A stretch of DNA of 64,000 nucleotides, from contig NC_084922.1 of assembly GCF_958298935.1 (NCBI RefSeq), positions 5,830,501 to 5,894,500 of the forward strand, read 5' to 3'. The notes under the pieces were generated by a model that searched no databases, was not told the origin of the DNA, and saw only the letters and a list, made by a program, of their open reading frames with translations. The position numbers were made by a program, and so were the translations under genes. Shown here piece by piece: positions 49,430 through 61,990 of the stretch (position 1 is its first letter; every line of letters starts with the position of its first letter). The stretch comes from Phragmites australis. Its lineage: Eukaryota > Streptophyta > Magnoliopsida > Poales > Poaceae.

Positions 49430-50265
49430 TAGTTAATGAAGGTTGTGCCAATACCTTGATTGGCCAACCCACCTTAGAAGACCAACTCCAGGAAGTTTAG
49501 GGAGAAGATGAAGAGCTACAGAAAATCAAGATCCAAACCGGAGAAAGTAACGCACATGTATTTCGAGTAGATGACAAAGGAACTTTATGGTACAAGGATA
49601 TGATCTATGGTCCTAAAAAAAGAGGAGCTTTAGAAACTGATTATGGACGAAGCCCATAACCTAGCCTATTCAATTTACCCTGGCCCGACAAAAATATTCA
49701 TAGACTTAAAAGAGAAATACTGATGGTCTAGAATAAAAAAGGATATTTCTAAATTCATCGCATGTTGTGACATATGTCGGAGAGTTAAGGCGAAACATTA
49801 GAGACCAGTAGGATTGTTGCAGCCACTCCCCATCCCAGTTTGGAAGTGAGATGAAATCGGGATGTACTTTATTGTTAGATTACCCCGTACTTAAAGAGGA
49901 CATGATTCTATATGGGTCATAGTAGACCGTCTGACCAAGGTAGCTCATTTTATATAGTAAAAATAACTTATTAAGGAGACAAGCTAGCACTGTTGTATGT
50001 TGACAATATCCTCATACTTCATGGTGTCCCAAGTAAAATTGTATCAGCCCACGGTCCTCAATTCACCGTAAGATTCTGCAAAGCCTATATGCCACCCTGG
50101 GAACTAAGATGGACTATAGCTCAGCCTATCACTCATAGACCGATGGTCAAACAGAAAGAGTGAACAAAATCCTAGAAAATATGCTAAGAGCGTGTGCGCT
50201 CACGTATGGAAAAGGTTAGGAGAAAAGTTTATCTTATGCAGAGATCTCCTATAATAATGGTTATC
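49430..50265 (+). pseudogene. Gypsy integrase, decayed
   Basis: Visible parts are the zinc-binding region (CCDICRRVKAKH) and RPVGLLQPLPIPVW. In the catalytic core GMDFI reads GMYFI, so the first D is lost, and SDRGPQF reads SAHGPQF, so the second D is lost. IWVIVDRLTKVAHFI, QTERVNKILENMLRACALTY and SYNNGYQTSLKKSPFE follow across frameshifts. Two lost catalytic acids mean it cannot integrate. Confidence 0.85.
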
Positions 50266-50885
50266 AGACTAGTTTGAAGAAGTCGCCGTTCGAGACATTA
50301 TACGGGAGAAAATGCATAACTCCTCTTATATGGTCTGAAGTCGGAGAACACTCTCTCTATGGACTAGCCTTGATAAGAAAAGTTGAAGAGCATGTAGCTA
50401 GAGTAAGAAAACATTTAAAGGCGGCTCAAAGCAGACAAAAGAGCCATGCTGACACTCGAAGAAAAAACCTTGAGTGTGAAGTGGGAGATCATGTATATAT
50501 GAAGGTACCACCGATAAGAGGGACACCAAGATTTTGGATTCAAGGTAAACTAGCACCTTGATACATTGGATCTTACAAGATACTAAACAGGATAGGTGCA
50601 GTGGTATATCGTCTTGAACTCCTAGAAGAAATATCAGACATTCACAATGTGTTTCATATATTGCAGTTGAAAAAGTGTCTAAGGATTTCTAAAGAATAAG
50701 TACCGTTAGAAGTAATGGGCCTTCAACCGGACCTACAGTACCAAGAGAGGTCAATAAAAATATTGGGTGCAGCAGAACGACAAACTAGAAGGTCAATAGT
50801 CAGATTCTGCCACGTGCAGTAGAGCAACCATATTAAAGCTGAAGCTACCCGGGAGCATGAAGATGAGGCCAATAAAAATATGTAT
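50266..50885 (+). pseudogene. Gypsy integrase C-terminus / chromodomain-like tail
   Basis: SPFETLYGRKCITPLIWSEV, then a helical HLKAAQSRQKSHADTRRK, EVGDHVYMKVPPIRG and YKILNRIGAVVYRLEL lead to FHILQLKKCL. Near the end KILGAAERQTRRSIVRF and a SNHIKAEATREHEDE stretch match the tail of Tekay/del-type chromoviruses. The usual polypurine tract is not seen afterwards. Confidence 0.8.
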
Positions 50886-51190
50886 TTTATCATTGTATAT
50901 AAATAGAGCATTACAAAAGATATCATTTTTTCAAGATATAATCTAGGATTGAAAATAATTTTAGAAATTAGTCCATCATATAAAAAGAATATTAGTGAAT
51001 TTTTAGATTTTTGAGATTTTACTTGAGGCTCTAACAATTATTAGAAGTTGTAAAGTAGTTTTTAGAGAATTTTAATTTAAATCTTATATGGGTTTTTTTG
51101 AGTGAATCAATTAAAATAGATTACTGAATTTTTAGAAAAGGAGGACCGCTGTGCTATAAACCGTACCCATAAACAGTACTGATAAACTGT
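50885..51190 (+). mobile_element. 3' LTR fragment of the gypsy element
   Basis: The AT-rich text shares order and wording with the middle of other LTRs here. AATTTTAGAAATTAGTCCAT also occurs near 17640, and TTTAGAGAATTTTAATT also occurs near 33690. It joins the end of pol directly, so the LTR start and polypurine tract appear deleted. Confidence 0.5.
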
Positions 51191-51199
51191 GATTTCAGA

Positions 51200-51639
51200 G
51201 GGCAGCTCTGCGGCAGGCTCACGGAGTGGCAGCCAGGAAAGAAAGTTAAAACTGATGGTAGAGAAGGAACTTCAAAATTTTTAATGGTACATAGAGAATA
51301 GATAAAATTTTCAATTGCACAGAGCGAATTTCTAAAGCTCTTGGCCTGGACTGGCTTCCTTCGTCCTTCCCTCACGGTTAGAGGATCTTACAAGAAAAAT
51401 GAGTTTGTCACATGACCTTTGCCATTAGATTGGTATACAGTTCGTTTTTGTATATATAGCTTACCTAATACCTTGTCCCCAATGTAAAACATCATTCCAA
51501 TAGCAAAACCCAAAAGGGAATGGAGAAACTGAGAACAAGAACTCATCTACTAGCCATTTCATTAGACTTATGGCTTCTGACAAGTATAAACCCAACCAAT
51601 CATAGCCTCGTTCTCCTTGCTTCCTCTTCGAGCTCGTCG
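51200..51639. other. Intergenic DNA
   Basis: No supported gene; minus-strand frames of 70-73 codons lack motifs. Confidence 0.4.
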
Positions 51640-52805
51640 GACCACGGTTAAAAAACCGACAGTAACCGCTCAAAAATCACGATAACCGACCTTCTCGGTC
51701 CGGTCCGGTTTCAGAAACCGAACGGTATCCGAATTTGAATTCAAAAAATTCGAAAAAAATAAAAAATTAAAAAAAATCTTAAAAAAACTAGACACAATTC
51801 TAAGACCTTTTTTGAAAAAACTTTCAAAAATAATGTCGTTTGCATGATATTCTATAGGGAGGAAGTTTGAAAAAAATTGAAGCGTGCAGCTCAGTTATTA
51901 ACTCATGTTAAAGGAAAAGTTTAACATGCAAATACATATTTTTCTTATGTAAAACGTATTTTAAGATAATCTTTAAAATTAATTTCACTTTATTTAGAGT
52001 TTTATTAATTTCTCTATGATTTTTACAAAGTTCACAAGTATAAAGTGAATATGTTAAGAAACAGCACTGTAATTAACCTTTTCATGTCTACTATTATTTT
52101 TCCTACGTAAATCATAGTATAAGTAAGCTAATGAAAGTGGTTTCACTAGTTTTTGAGGTGTGATGGGCCAGTTATGAATTAATCTAGTTGCAACATATTT
52201 ACACAATTATGCATGTTACAATAACTAATTTATGAGTTCATGTATTTTTAAAAGACATAGGATCATGTAAGAAGACTAACAAAATTAGTTTCATAATTTT
52301 TGGATTAGCAAAGAGTAAACTATGCATTTAACTTAGTTTAACAAATACAATTTCTCACAGAAAAATTTGAACTTTTTTATGAGTATAAATACTTTATCAT
52401 GCAGATTATGTTACAAGGAAACCAACAAAATTTGTTTCACTTGATTTGAAGCTCAGATAAATTAGTTATTGATTTTACAAGATTGAGATAATTTTTGAAT
52501 TTTTTTGAACTTCACTAAAAAAAATCGAGAAAACCGCTCGATAAATCGAGAAAACCGAGTGGTTACCGAGAAAACCGAGCGGTTACCGATAATGCGAAAA
52601 ATTCGAGAAAACCACTCGATAAATCGCAAAAACCGCTCAGTAATCGGTCCAAACCGACCGGTTATCGAACAGTTAAAATCGCGAATTTTCTTTCCAAATT
52701 TCAAATTTTGTCAAATAAATTTTATCCAATTTTTTTTTATTTTTATCAATTACCATAATAATCATAAATTTTTAATTACCGTTAGAGCTCGATAACCGAC
52801 CCCCG
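51640..52805. mobile_element. Inverted relative of the hAT-like element at 30109-31265
   Basis: Read on the minus strand it follows the element at 30109 over several hundred bases. One shared block is TTAATTTCACTTTATTTAGAG (51990) against its complement at 30915; another is ATAGGATCATGTAAGAAGAC (52256) against GTCTTCTTACATGATCCTAT (30645). Outer parts are dense in AACCGA/TCGGTT repeats (52520-52680). Ends and target duplication could not be fixed. Confidence 0.7.
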
Positions 52806-54230
52806 ATCCTTAAGATGAACCTTGCGTGGGACTGCCTAATCTGTTCGCGCCAGCCTGAGACCTCAAATCAAACAGGGTTCACTGCAAGATCCAGGATTTG
52901 TGATTGGTGTTGGACAAGCAGACGCGGCTAGCGGTCTCGGGAATTCAACCACTGCCCTCGCAGAGTAATCAGATCGAACAGGTCGGTAAAAAAACACACC
53001 CACCGATTACTGGCCAGACTTTTCCATCGTATTGGCGTGCTCGTATTCGGTTGCGATGAACTGGAGTGACGCAGAGAGTAGGGAGGGAAGGCTTGAAGGG
53101 AAGGAACTCCACTGTATCCAGCTGATCGATCAGAGCAACTGACGTATAGTGCAGGTCAGCTTAATTGTACGAGTACAACAGTATTATATATTGATGCTAC
53201 TATGACGCAGCATAAGTTAGGTATCGCGTACAGAATAATAGTGACCAGCTGGAGAAAAGCGAGTCGTTCTTGCGTGGCAAAAGCGCAGGAGAAGCCGAAC
53301 TGATGCATCGGGTACGCGCACGACAAGCGTTCATCCGTGCTCCTCTGTCTAGATGATAGATCAACACATCACGCATAAGAGACGAAGCTAGAGTTATAAA
53401 GATCTAATTGCACACTTCAGTATATTTATACTTAGATGATGTGTAATATATATTTAAATAGTATAAAAGAGATAAAATTGAATTGCTAATAACTGTTTGT
53501 TTTTTCCTCATACCGGTGCACGGTGGAACATGTAGGTTTGCCTTTGTCACGCATGATGGATGGTTTTTCTATTTGCTAATGCTGCTACTGCTACTAATCA
53601 ATCCATCAACTTGGGTGATGTTCGTATTCGAAGGCAGAACTTGAAAAACAACAATATCTCTTTTGTGTGGTGGGTCGAGATGATAGAGAAGGTTGACCGA
53701 TGTGAATTAAAGAAAAAAAACTTTGGGTAATGCCAAGGCTCAAGGTCAAGGATGCAGCGGATCGAGCAGACAGGTACCCATATGTTTCGTATTGATTGAT
53801 TTCACTGCGGACTGATCTGATGTCGCCTTATGGTTCCCGCTCCCTTAACATTTCCTGTACGAAGAATTTCTCATGGCAACACGACGATCTGGAATTGGAA
53901 TTGGAATTACCTAAGGTGAAAGGCAAGCATTCCGAAAAGTAACGCGACGGAGAGGCACCCGTGCACAGAACGGCGGGCAGGTGAGGTCGCGTCCAACTAG
54001 CCGTCCCACTCCATGGCAATCGATCCATCAACCCACTCCCTTGCACGTACACACGCATCGATCGATCTCGTTTCCGTTACAGGCGCACACGATCCATCCA
54101 TCGATCGATCGCCGCCTTTTGCTTGAAGCAAACGCCTCGATCGATTGGTGGTGGTTCATCCTCATCGCAATCCGGGGCTGCACGACAGATATACTTCCTG
54201 ATCATCCAGATCACCATCACGGGCCCTACA
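52806..54230. other. Intergenic DNA
   Basis: Mixed composition, GATC-rich (CGATCGATCGAT) near 54057-54110 as in many grass promoters or leaders, but no gene follows that I can support. Confidence 0.4.
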
Positions 54231-54905
54231 TGTGCGATCGTATCACGGTAGATTAAATCGGTCGTCCTTTTCTCGGGTGCAACCGAGGCCGGGAACGCCA
54301 ACAGTCTGCCCAGCAGCCAGCCAACAGGGCGTGGCGTCCGCGTCCACCAGGAAAAACGTCGCGTTCAGACTTGAGACGCCCGAATCGAGCCCCTCGCGCT
54401 GGTCAGGCCGGCGGCGCGTCCCCCAGGGCGCGGCCCCGCGTCGACCGCGACGTCCGGTTCTGAACCGCGAGTACGTGAAACGCCCCGTGGTAATGGCCTG
54501 GTGGTATGGCCGCGTGCGTGCCGAGTCGTTGCGCGACCGGGAGGCCCTGGCGGCCTGGCCCCTTGCTGCCGGTGGGGTGGTCGCCGGGCCGAGCGCGGTG
54601 CCGACGGGCTCCGCGCGTCCGCGTGTGCGCTCCTACGTTGTGGGGGTGGGAGCGTCAGGCTGTGTGATCTCTCTCCATCGGGACGCGCCCCGCACGTGGC
54701 GCGGCTGGTTGTTTGAGTGGCGCCCGGCCGGGACTAGGGCTCGTTGTTCTTTCTCGCTGTCCAGGTCGCTTCGTCGGAACCGCCGTAGCAATCACGTGAC
54801 GTGTGCCGCTATCGACAGGGATCCCCAGATGTCACGCATCATCGCTGACTCATGGGGCCGGGCCCACACGTCTATGATGACATCACAATGACTTTGACGT
54901 CAAGG
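54231..54905. other. CpG-rich island with promoter-like motifs, no gene found
   Basis: A 219-codon frame (54232-54891) and overlapping frames on other phases reflect GC richness, not a known protein. The 3' part carries CACGTG (54793-54798) running into TGACGT, and a palindromic TGACGTCA at 54895-54902. These are plant bZIP-type sites. What they would serve is unknown. Confidence 0.35.
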
Positions 54906-55035
54906 ATCTCGGTCCATACCGCTATACGTGGTTCCAGCTCAACGTGGCCCTCGCTTGCTGGTTGGATTCTCATCGGTGGGGATCCAAAATTCACAGTATG
55001 TCAGGGCCTTCACACCGATTGATATGGTCAGTGTG

Positions 55036-55260
55036 ATTATTTTTTGAGACGAATACGGATAGGAGAGCTACCTATTATATTAAAAATAAAAAATAAATAT
55101 CATACAAGCAAGAATACCACTATTAACAACGGCACCCTAAGAAACACACAGACGAGCAAATACACAGAAAAACTCAGTTGTTGGAGCTTTGAGCATAGTG
55201 ACTCCACTAGAGGTGCAAGCAAGGATTGAAGATCTAGGCCGATCAAATCACAAGAGGCAT
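55036..55260 (-). mobile_element. Probable LINE 3' tail
   Basis: On the minus strand the sequence ends TAGGTAGCTCTCCTATCCGT, ATTCGTCTC and an A-run (TTTTTT on the plus strand at about 55040-55045). This is the pattern of 3' ends of grass L1-type LINE copies. No ORF2 motif remains and no target duplication was identified. Confidence 0.4.
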
Positions 55261-56305
55261 GACCACACCAACCATTCACAACACCCCCTTGTCACGACAA
55301 ACATGGTTCATGTCCTTATCATGCCTAGCAAATGGTCTAAGCAAAGTCGATGGTCAGTGTGACGCCCTCAGGACGGAGATCCAGCTATGATATCTGCCTA
55401 GCTCCGAGTTTGTTCCGTATGGCGATGTTGGGTAGACATGGAGTGAGTGCGCGAGTGAGGAGGAGCGAAAGGGGGCGGGGCAGAGATGTCAATGTCGCTC
55501 CCAGTGTCCAGGGCGGTGACAATGGATGCATCAGAATGAGTCCCAGTAGGAGTTGACTTCATCTGCCTTGAGCCCACCTTTTGAAGACGAGGTTGCACTT
55601 TGATTGTGCCATGTTCGGTGACGACGAAGGCTACCCAATGTGATGTGGAGATGGATCCCGACTTGAGCAACCCTTTGAGCCCAGCAACACCACGACGCCT
55701 CAACGGAGCGAACTGTGATACCAGACTGAGTCGTGACACGGAGGCCTCCCCACTGGAGCGATGTCATGTGACGGAGGAGGCATCACTCATGCCTCACATG
55801 CTGGTAATCGATCTTGACTAATGGGCAGCGATGTGAGTGACCATGACTGGAGGAGCTCAAACGGCTCGGTGGGTGACTGGATTGTAGGCTCGTGCAGCAT
55901 CTCCGAGTAGGCATCGCCTTGGATCTGTCGTGTCATGCGTCTCCAATGGCTGCACCCGCTCCCCCCCGGATTCGGCATGACGATCGCAAGGATCTGAATG
56001 GCGGAGGACGTCTCAGTGTGAACTTCACAACTGCGGGCTGGGGAAGATGAAGGACGGTTACAGCTGAACGTGGGCTACTGGACGGTGTGAGGTGTCGTCG
56101 GTCACTCCTTGCCGGAGCCTCGGCCTCGTGCGACAAGCCAATCATGCCCTTTCTAGATCATGGTGGGGGTCTCACTCGGAGAGATATCCTTTGCAGTATT
56201 GCACCGTCACTGACATATAATCTCGGACCCATATGTCAGTGATTATTATTGTAACATGCAATACTGCAGATGATCTATGTCCATCTCACTCGGTCGCTCG
56301 CTCGC
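55261..56305. other. Region without supported gene
   Basis: Several overlapping frames on both strands (55350-56145) lack domains. The GAGGCATC and GTGACGGAGG wording suggests old transposon DNA, but I cannot classify it. Confidence 0.35.
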
Positions 56306-57373
56306 TGTCGAGGGTAAATCCCTAACAATAATTCTGGGGTATGCTGGACAGTGAGCGCGGACGGTGTTTTAGGAAATGGGTGTATGTGTTCGGTGGACTA
56401 GGGGATACAAGGAGTTATACAGGTTCGGGTCTCCTGGAGGATAATAGTTCTACGTCCTGTATGTGTTATGAAGGATCTCAGTTGATTACAGATGATATTT
56501 TTTGCTCGCCTTTTTCTTTTAGGAACAGGGCCCTGATCCCTTTATATAGTATGGTGGAGGAGCATTTACATGTGGGTCCAATCATAAAGGCATCTGCTCA
56601 TCCTAATATCTAATCTAAACCATCATTATGAAGGACCAGACGTGCCCACTTGCTCTGAGGGCACCATGTGTCTAGTTCCCGTGCGTTTAATGCCATGGGA
56701 CGGGAAAGGCCCTTTTGTGCCGACTCCATCCACTTGCCTGGTCGAGCTACTGATGACGTCCCATCTGCCGTGTGCTGCCATACCGGTCTGCAAAGTTCTA
56801 TCCCGCTGTATTTAATGCTACGGAACGGGACAGTGCCCTTCTGCGCCGACCCAGTCCACTTGCCTGGTCGAGCTGCTGATAACGTTTCATCCGCTGTGCC
56901 GGCCTGTAAAGTTCTACTCCAACGCATTTAATGCTACGGGATGGAAAAATGCCCCACTGCACCGTCCATGACTTCATCCTCTGGTGCTGGCGCCTGGGGA
57001 AAGAAAACACTTGAGTAGATATTAGCAACTGCGCTCTGGACAGGTTGTGTCAAATCTGGCTCTGCGACTAGTGGGACTGGTCGCCGGTGTAAGTGATGGT
57101 ACAGGGAGACTGGTCGGGCGGGCGTTAGACTGGCAGTTGTGGTCGCATGATCAACCAGACTTCGGGGTGCATGCTGCTCTAGTTGTTAGGTCCCATGTGG
57201 AGCCCGTTAGCCAGGGTACCCCTTTACTTAATACATTTGCGCAACTCCCCCGGACGCACGCGTCCAGCGCAAGAGCCGCTATGGAGGCATCGATCCGAGG
57301 GGACCCTTCCCCGGCGTGGTAGATCCTTCCGCGAACTGTGCGCTGCGGAGGGCCGATGAACGTGATGGCTCGA
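56306..57373. mobile_element. LTR-like segment, about 1.07 kb
   Basis: Starts TGTCGAGGGTAAATCCC and ends GATGGCTCGAC, a drifted TGTCGAG/CTCGACA pair. It contains TTATACAGGTTCGGGTCTCC and ACGTCCTGTATG, wording common to grass gypsy LTRs. Flanking pentamers do not match (CTCGC, TTAGT), so the boundaries are uncertain. Confidence 0.45.
56684..56960. repeat. Tandem repeat, ~2.3 units of 112-129 bp
   Basis: The theme TTTAATGCNACGGNACGGGA, GCGCCGACNCNNTCCACTTG, CCTGGTCGAGCTNCTGATNA, GNCCTGTAAAGTTCTA is repeated from 56684, about 56813 and about 56925, inside the LTR-like segment. Confidence 0.75.
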
Positions 57374-57500
57374 CTTTAGTTTCCTCTTGCCACACTATTG
57401 TGTCGGTATGATTATTATCATTGCCTCACCTTGCCTTTCCCTCTTCATGGTAATTAGCTATCTAATTAACCCTAGTGTGAGGTGACGATACACGGGGTAA

Positions 57501-57847
57501 GGCCATCTCCAGCGGAGACCGCCAAAGCCGGGCCACATCACTGTGCTGTGAATTTTCTTCCTCCTCCCGTCCGCATCGTGCTCCAGCACCGCCCGTATCG
57601 AGTGCTACAGTGATGCAGGAGCGAATCACTGTAGCACTCGCAGCGGCAAATTTGCAGCCAGTCAGGGGAGGCCACATCATTGTAGCTAGGGGATGACCGT
57701 GGGCCTGTGAGAGATAGAAAGCAATGGAATGTAGAAAATATGGTAGTTGATGGAGATAGAAAAAATAGTAAATACTATAATAGTGTTATGGTACACTGTA
57801 ATAGTGTTACAGAGGATGAATTTATAGAGTACCAGCTGGAGATAGGC
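57501..57847. mobile_element. PIF/Harbinger (Tourist-type) MITE, 347 bp
   Basis: It is flanked by TAA at 57498-57500 and 57848-57850, the classic TWA duplication. Ends are GGCCATCTCCAGCGG and, reverse-complemented from the right, GCCTATCTCCAGCTGG, matching the 'ATCTCCA' termini of this superfamily. No transposase. Confidence 0.8.
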
Positions 57848-57850
57848 TAA

Positions 57851-59570
57851 TTTGTCTGCACCACATGCATCCGATCGATAATTATGCCTAGTTCGTCCAT
57901 GATGTTCTTTTCATTACACAAAAAGCAAAACATAGAGCGGTTGATACATACGGTTGTTGAACAAAATGGCAGGTTCAGATACCTGTCTTTGCACCTTTCT
58001 ACTGCACAAACACTCTGCAGTCTGCAAATCACAGTTGCTGAGCTGAAACATGCAAACATAATTGGAGTGTGGCTTCAAATACAAACTGACATAATTATGT
58101 AATGATAATACGGTGATGTTACTTACCTACTTTTGCAAAGCGTACTTTCATGACCTTGTGCATACATCAATGTCGTTTAAGATCAATACTTTTGTGGTTT
58201 TAAATGGCTTCTTGTTATAATTTAATGTCCAATTTGGTTGTAACCTTTGGGGCATAGAATCAACTATCGCAACAACTCCTTTATTGTCGCATGAATGCCT
58301 AGGCAACTCGTATATCAAGTCGTCATCTACAGATAAAGCGAAAGCGCACACGGAAAGCAACTGCATAACGAAAGAAGGATCTATACGTACAAGGGAAAAA
58401 ATCCATTTGCATCCATGTCCCTGATAATAAAAAATGAACATGTTCGATATCTACAAGCAAAGACCAGCTCGCTACTTTTGCCTGTTGAAGAGATCATGTA
58501 AATTGTATTAAAATTCATGAAGTGATTAAGCACCGCAATTCAACATCTGACTTCGCTGCATATGAAAACTGTCCAATGGATAAATTTTCATTGTCCATGG
58601 TTGCCCCAACAAATATTGACGCGAGAACTACCAACTATGAGTGATATAATAGCATAGGCAAAGACATCCATCAACAACGATCAAATTGCCTATTTGATGC
58701 CCAAATTTTCCATAGTGGAAACTGAGTAGGGAAAACCAGAACTGCGTGATAATCTATATTCCTATAAAATGCACAAGTTGTAACAAAATCAGACAATCTT
58801 CACCGTTCATCCAAGTTAATCAAATGGTCATCATGTAAAGATTCTCCTCGTTCCTCTCTACTGTATAAAGCAGCAATTTCGTTCCCTCCGCCCAACTCAC
58901 GTCATGCGTGGGATTCGCATTTTCTGCTATGCCCAACTCGCGTCCTATGCGGGATTCACGAGTGGGGCGTCCCACCGCCTGGGTGGGATTCGCGTAGGGT
59001 TTTGTGTCATCGCCAAGCCATCCTCCCCCTCACTATCTCCAGCTCCGTCGCCACCTCACCAGTTGTTAGATCTGTCACTGCTTCACAGGCCCGTCGCCCC
59101 TCTTGTCGGGGCCTCTGGCCACGTCACTGGCCCTCCACCTCGCTCCTCGGTGTCTCAAACCCTGCGATGGCCATTGTGAAGATTCGGTGTCATAAAACCA
59201 TGGACATCATTGCACAACTCGTCGGTGTCTCTGACCCGATCGCTAGCCCACCATCACACTCCTCAGTCATGCGGGTTTCGCGGCGGGGGCATAATCTGCG
59301 GCGGTTGTTTTGGGTCACAGCGGCGTGTGGCTTCTGGCGGCACCAGATCCACCCGTGTGCAGTCGTTCCACCGCGTGCGGGAGGAGGAGGTCGACGACAC
59401 TATCCGGCCATGTGCCGTCATTACTGAGTGGGTTTGGCATCATGCTAAGTTCGTTGGTTAGGAGGAGGATGTTGAGATGGGCGACATGAGAAAACCCTGG
59501 TACGACACCGAGTGGTAGTCCATCGGGGTCGGTGGTGGTGTATGCGGCAACAACACTGGTGCCCCCAATA
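57851..59570. other. Intergenic DNA
   Basis: AT-rich to 58890, then a GC-rich block (58900-59560) with frames on both strands and no recognisable protein. No RNA gene. Confidence 0.4.
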
Positions 59571-60268
59571 GTTATGGATGGCAATTCTATCCGTGGGTAC
59601 CGTGCCCGACGGGCGCAGGCAAGTGAGCAAAACAAAGTTGTTGGTGTTGCTTCCTCTTCCCTCCATTTGTTCGTTTCTATTTGCTTGTGAAACCTGCGAT
59701 TTCTAGTTAGAAGGTAGAACTTTTTCCTCTAAGTGTATGCATTGTTATATGATATGTCCTTTTTTTTAGTCTTTTTGTGAGATTGGCATAAGAAATTTGA
59801 GAGTGCTCAATCATTGGATAAATGTTGCTACAGAAAAATGCTGAATTCTTAGACAATGTGTAGATAGATGAGACATTTCTCTGAGGTAGCAACTAGATCT
59901 AGGTTGCACTTTAAGTAATGTTTGATTTGTTCTATTTATTGTAAAAGAATTCTCCTCATAATGCAAACAAGGGAAACATACCTTGCTGATTGCTGAAACA
60001 AACGTTTTGTTCTAGCAATTCATTAAAATGTTATCGTAGGCCAGGAGGTTATCACATATATTTCAGCTATTTAATTCAGTATCATGTTGTGATTGCATCT
60101 GCACTTGCTTATGTGATTATGTTTATAGGTGGTAAGAGATTGGAAAATATATAGATTAATTGTTATTTGTGACTACCTCTTCTCAGTGAGATAGTGACTA
60201 ATTGTTATTTTTGTACACTTGCTTATGCAAATTGTGAATGCTGCTGCTGCTAACAAATATTCCGCGGG

Positions 60269-61811
60269 TGTCGGAGGATTAACTCCTGTCGCAGGGATCC
60301 CGAGAGACCCCTTTTTAGAGATTCGGTCGGGGGGATGATCCTGAACAAGTTCGCCGGAGAAATGAATGAGAGTAAATGCAACGGCCGGTGGTGGGGATGA
60401 TGATCTAGTGCAGAAAGAAGTAAATGCATCGAAAATTTAGACAAGTTCGGGCCGCACGGGGGCGTAATACCCTACTCCTGTGTGGATGTACTAATTGTCC
60501 TGAGGAAGTCCCTCAAGGATGTTGCTGGTTACAAGAATATTTGTCTAACTAAGAGCTTGATGCTCCTTGTTCTTCGGTTGGAACTACGCTCTCGTCCTCT
60601 GCTTTGGGTTTTTGTTGTCCTTTTTGTTATCTTCTTGGGTTGTTTTTCGGTCTATTTTTGTTTGATCGGGGGGCGGTTGATTCATTGCCTGTTCTCTTCT
60701 GTGTGTCGACTCTTTTATGTACTCGTCGGCTGCGACATGCCCCGAACGGGAAGGAGGGGGCACAAGTTCCAAGACGTCATGACTGGGAAAGGCGTCATCA
60801 TTTCCTCTGGGCGAAGTGACCGGGGAGGTGGAAAACGCGGCGCACGCCCGGTCACTTGTCACCATAAACGCCCTGGCAACGGGCGCCGTTGAGAGGGCCC
60901 ACCGGGCAGCCACAGAGCTACCCGGCGTGCCCGCCCTGTCTTGTTCCTCGGCCACAACAGGGCGGCAGGCGGAATGCCTTGATCTTGGCGATGTTATCCC
61001 GAGACACACCGGATGATACGGGACGGGACCCATGCAATTAATAGCCCCACGCCTCTCTGCCAAAACGTGGCAGGAACTGACACTGCGGCGGGAGCAGTTG
61101 GGAATGTCAGGCCGCGCACGCTCATTAAATGCGGTCTCAGGCCTCTGACTGATTGACACCTCATCGGCGGGCCCCTCGGGGGCCTTTCCGGGTCGTCAGG
61201 GCACCGAGCGCTCGGAGGTACTGTTCACCTCCCCGAGCACTCTCTCCCGAGAATGCTTATCCTTGTCCTCGGGGCACCGGGTGCTCGGGGGTACTATTTA
61301 CCTCCCCGAGCACTCTCTCCCAAGCACTCTTGTACGAACCTTCGGGGAACCGAAAGCCCGGGGGCTGCCACGTGCAACCCCGAGCACTCTCTCCCGAGCA
61401 CTTTTTCACAGATCTTTCGGGGAACCGAGAGCCCGGGGGCTGCCATGTGCAGCCCCGAGCACTCTCTCCCGAGCACTCTCACACTGACCCTCGGGGAACC
61501 GTGCGCTCGGGGACTGCTGCGCGCAGTCTCCGGGCACTCTCTCCCGGAACTTAGCTCTTCTGATCGTCGGGGGACTAGGGTGCTCGGGGGTGACCGGGCA
61601 CCTCTCCGAGCACTTTCTTCCCGGTACTTAGACTCTGCGGGTCATCGGGGAACTGGGGTGCTCGGGGACCAGGGACTGTGGCCCCGAGCACCTTCTCCTG
61701 GAACTTAGACTTTCCTCACCTCGCAGGAGGGACCTCGCGGGATGGTGACACGTGGCGGACGGCTGGCCTGGCATCGGGACTCAGGGACCCCCGGTTCCAG
61801 ATACACCGACA
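60269..61811. mobile_element. Solo LTR, 1543 bp, with exact 5-bp duplication
   Basis: Starts TGTCGGAGGATTAACTCC and ends AGATACACCGACA, with GCGGG immediately on both sides (60264-60268, 61812-61816). Contains TTCGGGCCGCACGGGGGCGT, then AATACCCTACTCC, a phrase typical of grass gypsy LTRs. No internal coding region; frames such as 60584-61159 are not genes. Confidence 0.9.
61195..61700. repeat. Tandem array, about seven units of ~75 bp, inside the solo LTR
   Basis: The unit CCCCGAGCACTCTCTCCCGA, GCAC, about ten variable bases, then TCGGGGAACCG and GCTCGGGGG is repeated with drift. It produces repeated false frames on both strands. Confidence 0.85.
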
Positions 61812-61990
61812 GCGGGCGACCCACGGGTATCGAGTATCTGATGGGCACGGGCACAATATTTTGCCGGTCACCCTTTGCGGGCGCGGGTCGGGTTACCCAA
61901 ATCGGGTCTCGGGTTGGGCACGGTTCTACTTCGTCTATACCCAACCCGTTGCCATCCCTACCAACGGTGGTGGCCTCCTTGAGATCGCAA

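Larger units (their letters stand above)
59571..61990. mobile_element. Possible hAT-like element split by a solo LTR
   Basis: GGATGGCAATTCTATCCGTG near 59575 and, on the other side, GGGTATAGACGAAG preceding complementary GGGATGGCAACGGG (right end near 61961) look like inverted ends of the 'GGGATGGCAA..GGGTACC' kind. These are common in plant hAT elements. Both ends continue with GGGTACC/GGGCACGG wording. Its target duplication was not found, so the call is tentative. Confidence 0.4.

Noticed and set aside
54232..54891. 219-codon plus-strand frame
   Set aside because: Arg/Pro/Ser-rich reading in a CpG-rich island with competing frames in other phases and no motif.
61153..61708. Repeat-containing frames of 133-151 codons
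   Set aside because: They are translations of the 75 bp tandem array in the solo LTR, equally open in several phases and on the other strand.
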